Positions 5,557 through 5,603 of a stretch of 5,603 nt of DNA are shown here, piece after piece. Source of the stretch: Candidatus Acidiferrales bacterium (GTDB lineage: Bacteria; Acidobacteriota; Terriglobia; Acidiferrales; UBA7541); the NCBI GenBank assembly GCA_030044295.1, contig JASHWB010000331.1, positions 1 through 5,603 on the forward strand. The letters are read 5' to 3'. A model generated the notes under the pieces. That model was not told where the DNA came from. It searched no databases and was given only the letters and a program-made list of their open reading frames with translations. The position numbers and the translations under genes were made by a program. Every line of letters begins with the position of its first letter. The stretch's first letter is position 1.

Positions 5557-5603
5557 TCGCGTTGGCTCTGTTTCCGGCCTTCATTCGCCGACCTCGCATT
5601 CGA

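Noticed and set aside
5557..5603. Start of a further gene or a terminator after ymdB
   Set aside because: Only 47 bases remain, with no hairpin or convincing start signal.

Overview
The window looks like a chromosomal housekeeping segment of an Acidobacteriota genome. That placement is an inference from about 60% GC, the type of short XRE regulator, the shortened PheT, and the gene order; it was not tested by a search. Every gene I can support lies on the plus strand. The long minus-strand reading frames are shadows of GC-rich genes.

Layout. (1) Bases 2-595 are the 3' two-fifths or so of a gene for an amidohydrolase-superfamily protein that resembles 4-oxalomesaconate hydratase (LigJ). A two-part hairpin at 605-640, probably its terminator, follows. 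(2) Bases 817-1206 encode a 129-residue XRE-type helix-turn-helix regulator. It has no Shine-Dalgarno sequence, and a possible -10 element lies just before its ATG, so its mRNA may be leaderless. (3) Bases 1207-1894 hold no convincing gene. The stretch contains two compact hairpins, a weak promoter-like pair, a 7-bp tandem repeat and a short direct repeat. (4) Bases 1895-3982 are pheT, the beta subunit of phenylalanyl-tRNA synthetase. It has no pheS next to it and lacks the usual N-terminal EMAP-like tRNA-binding domain. (5) Bases 4071-4349 are zapA, with a good ribosome binding site and a GTG start. (6) Bases about 4501-4700 are very likely the 6S RNA gene (ssrS), preceded by an extended -10 promoter. 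(7) Bases 4774-5556 encode a YmdB-family (TIGR00282) metallophosphoesterase with all its metal ligands.

How the parts relate. The 3' half joins translation (PheT), cell division (ZapA), global control of RNA polymerase (6S RNA) and RNA or cyclic-nucleotide metabolism (YmdB). The zapA-ssrS adjacency is known from gammaproteobacteria and is apparently shared here, with a different gene downstream of the RNA. The LigJ-like gene and the XRE gene appear to be separate transcription units.

I found no mobile element, CRISPR array, tRNA or rRNA. I also found no clear sign of an undescribed multi-gene system. The items most worth a second look are the 6S RNA, the PheT domain loss and the pheS-less region upstream of pheT.
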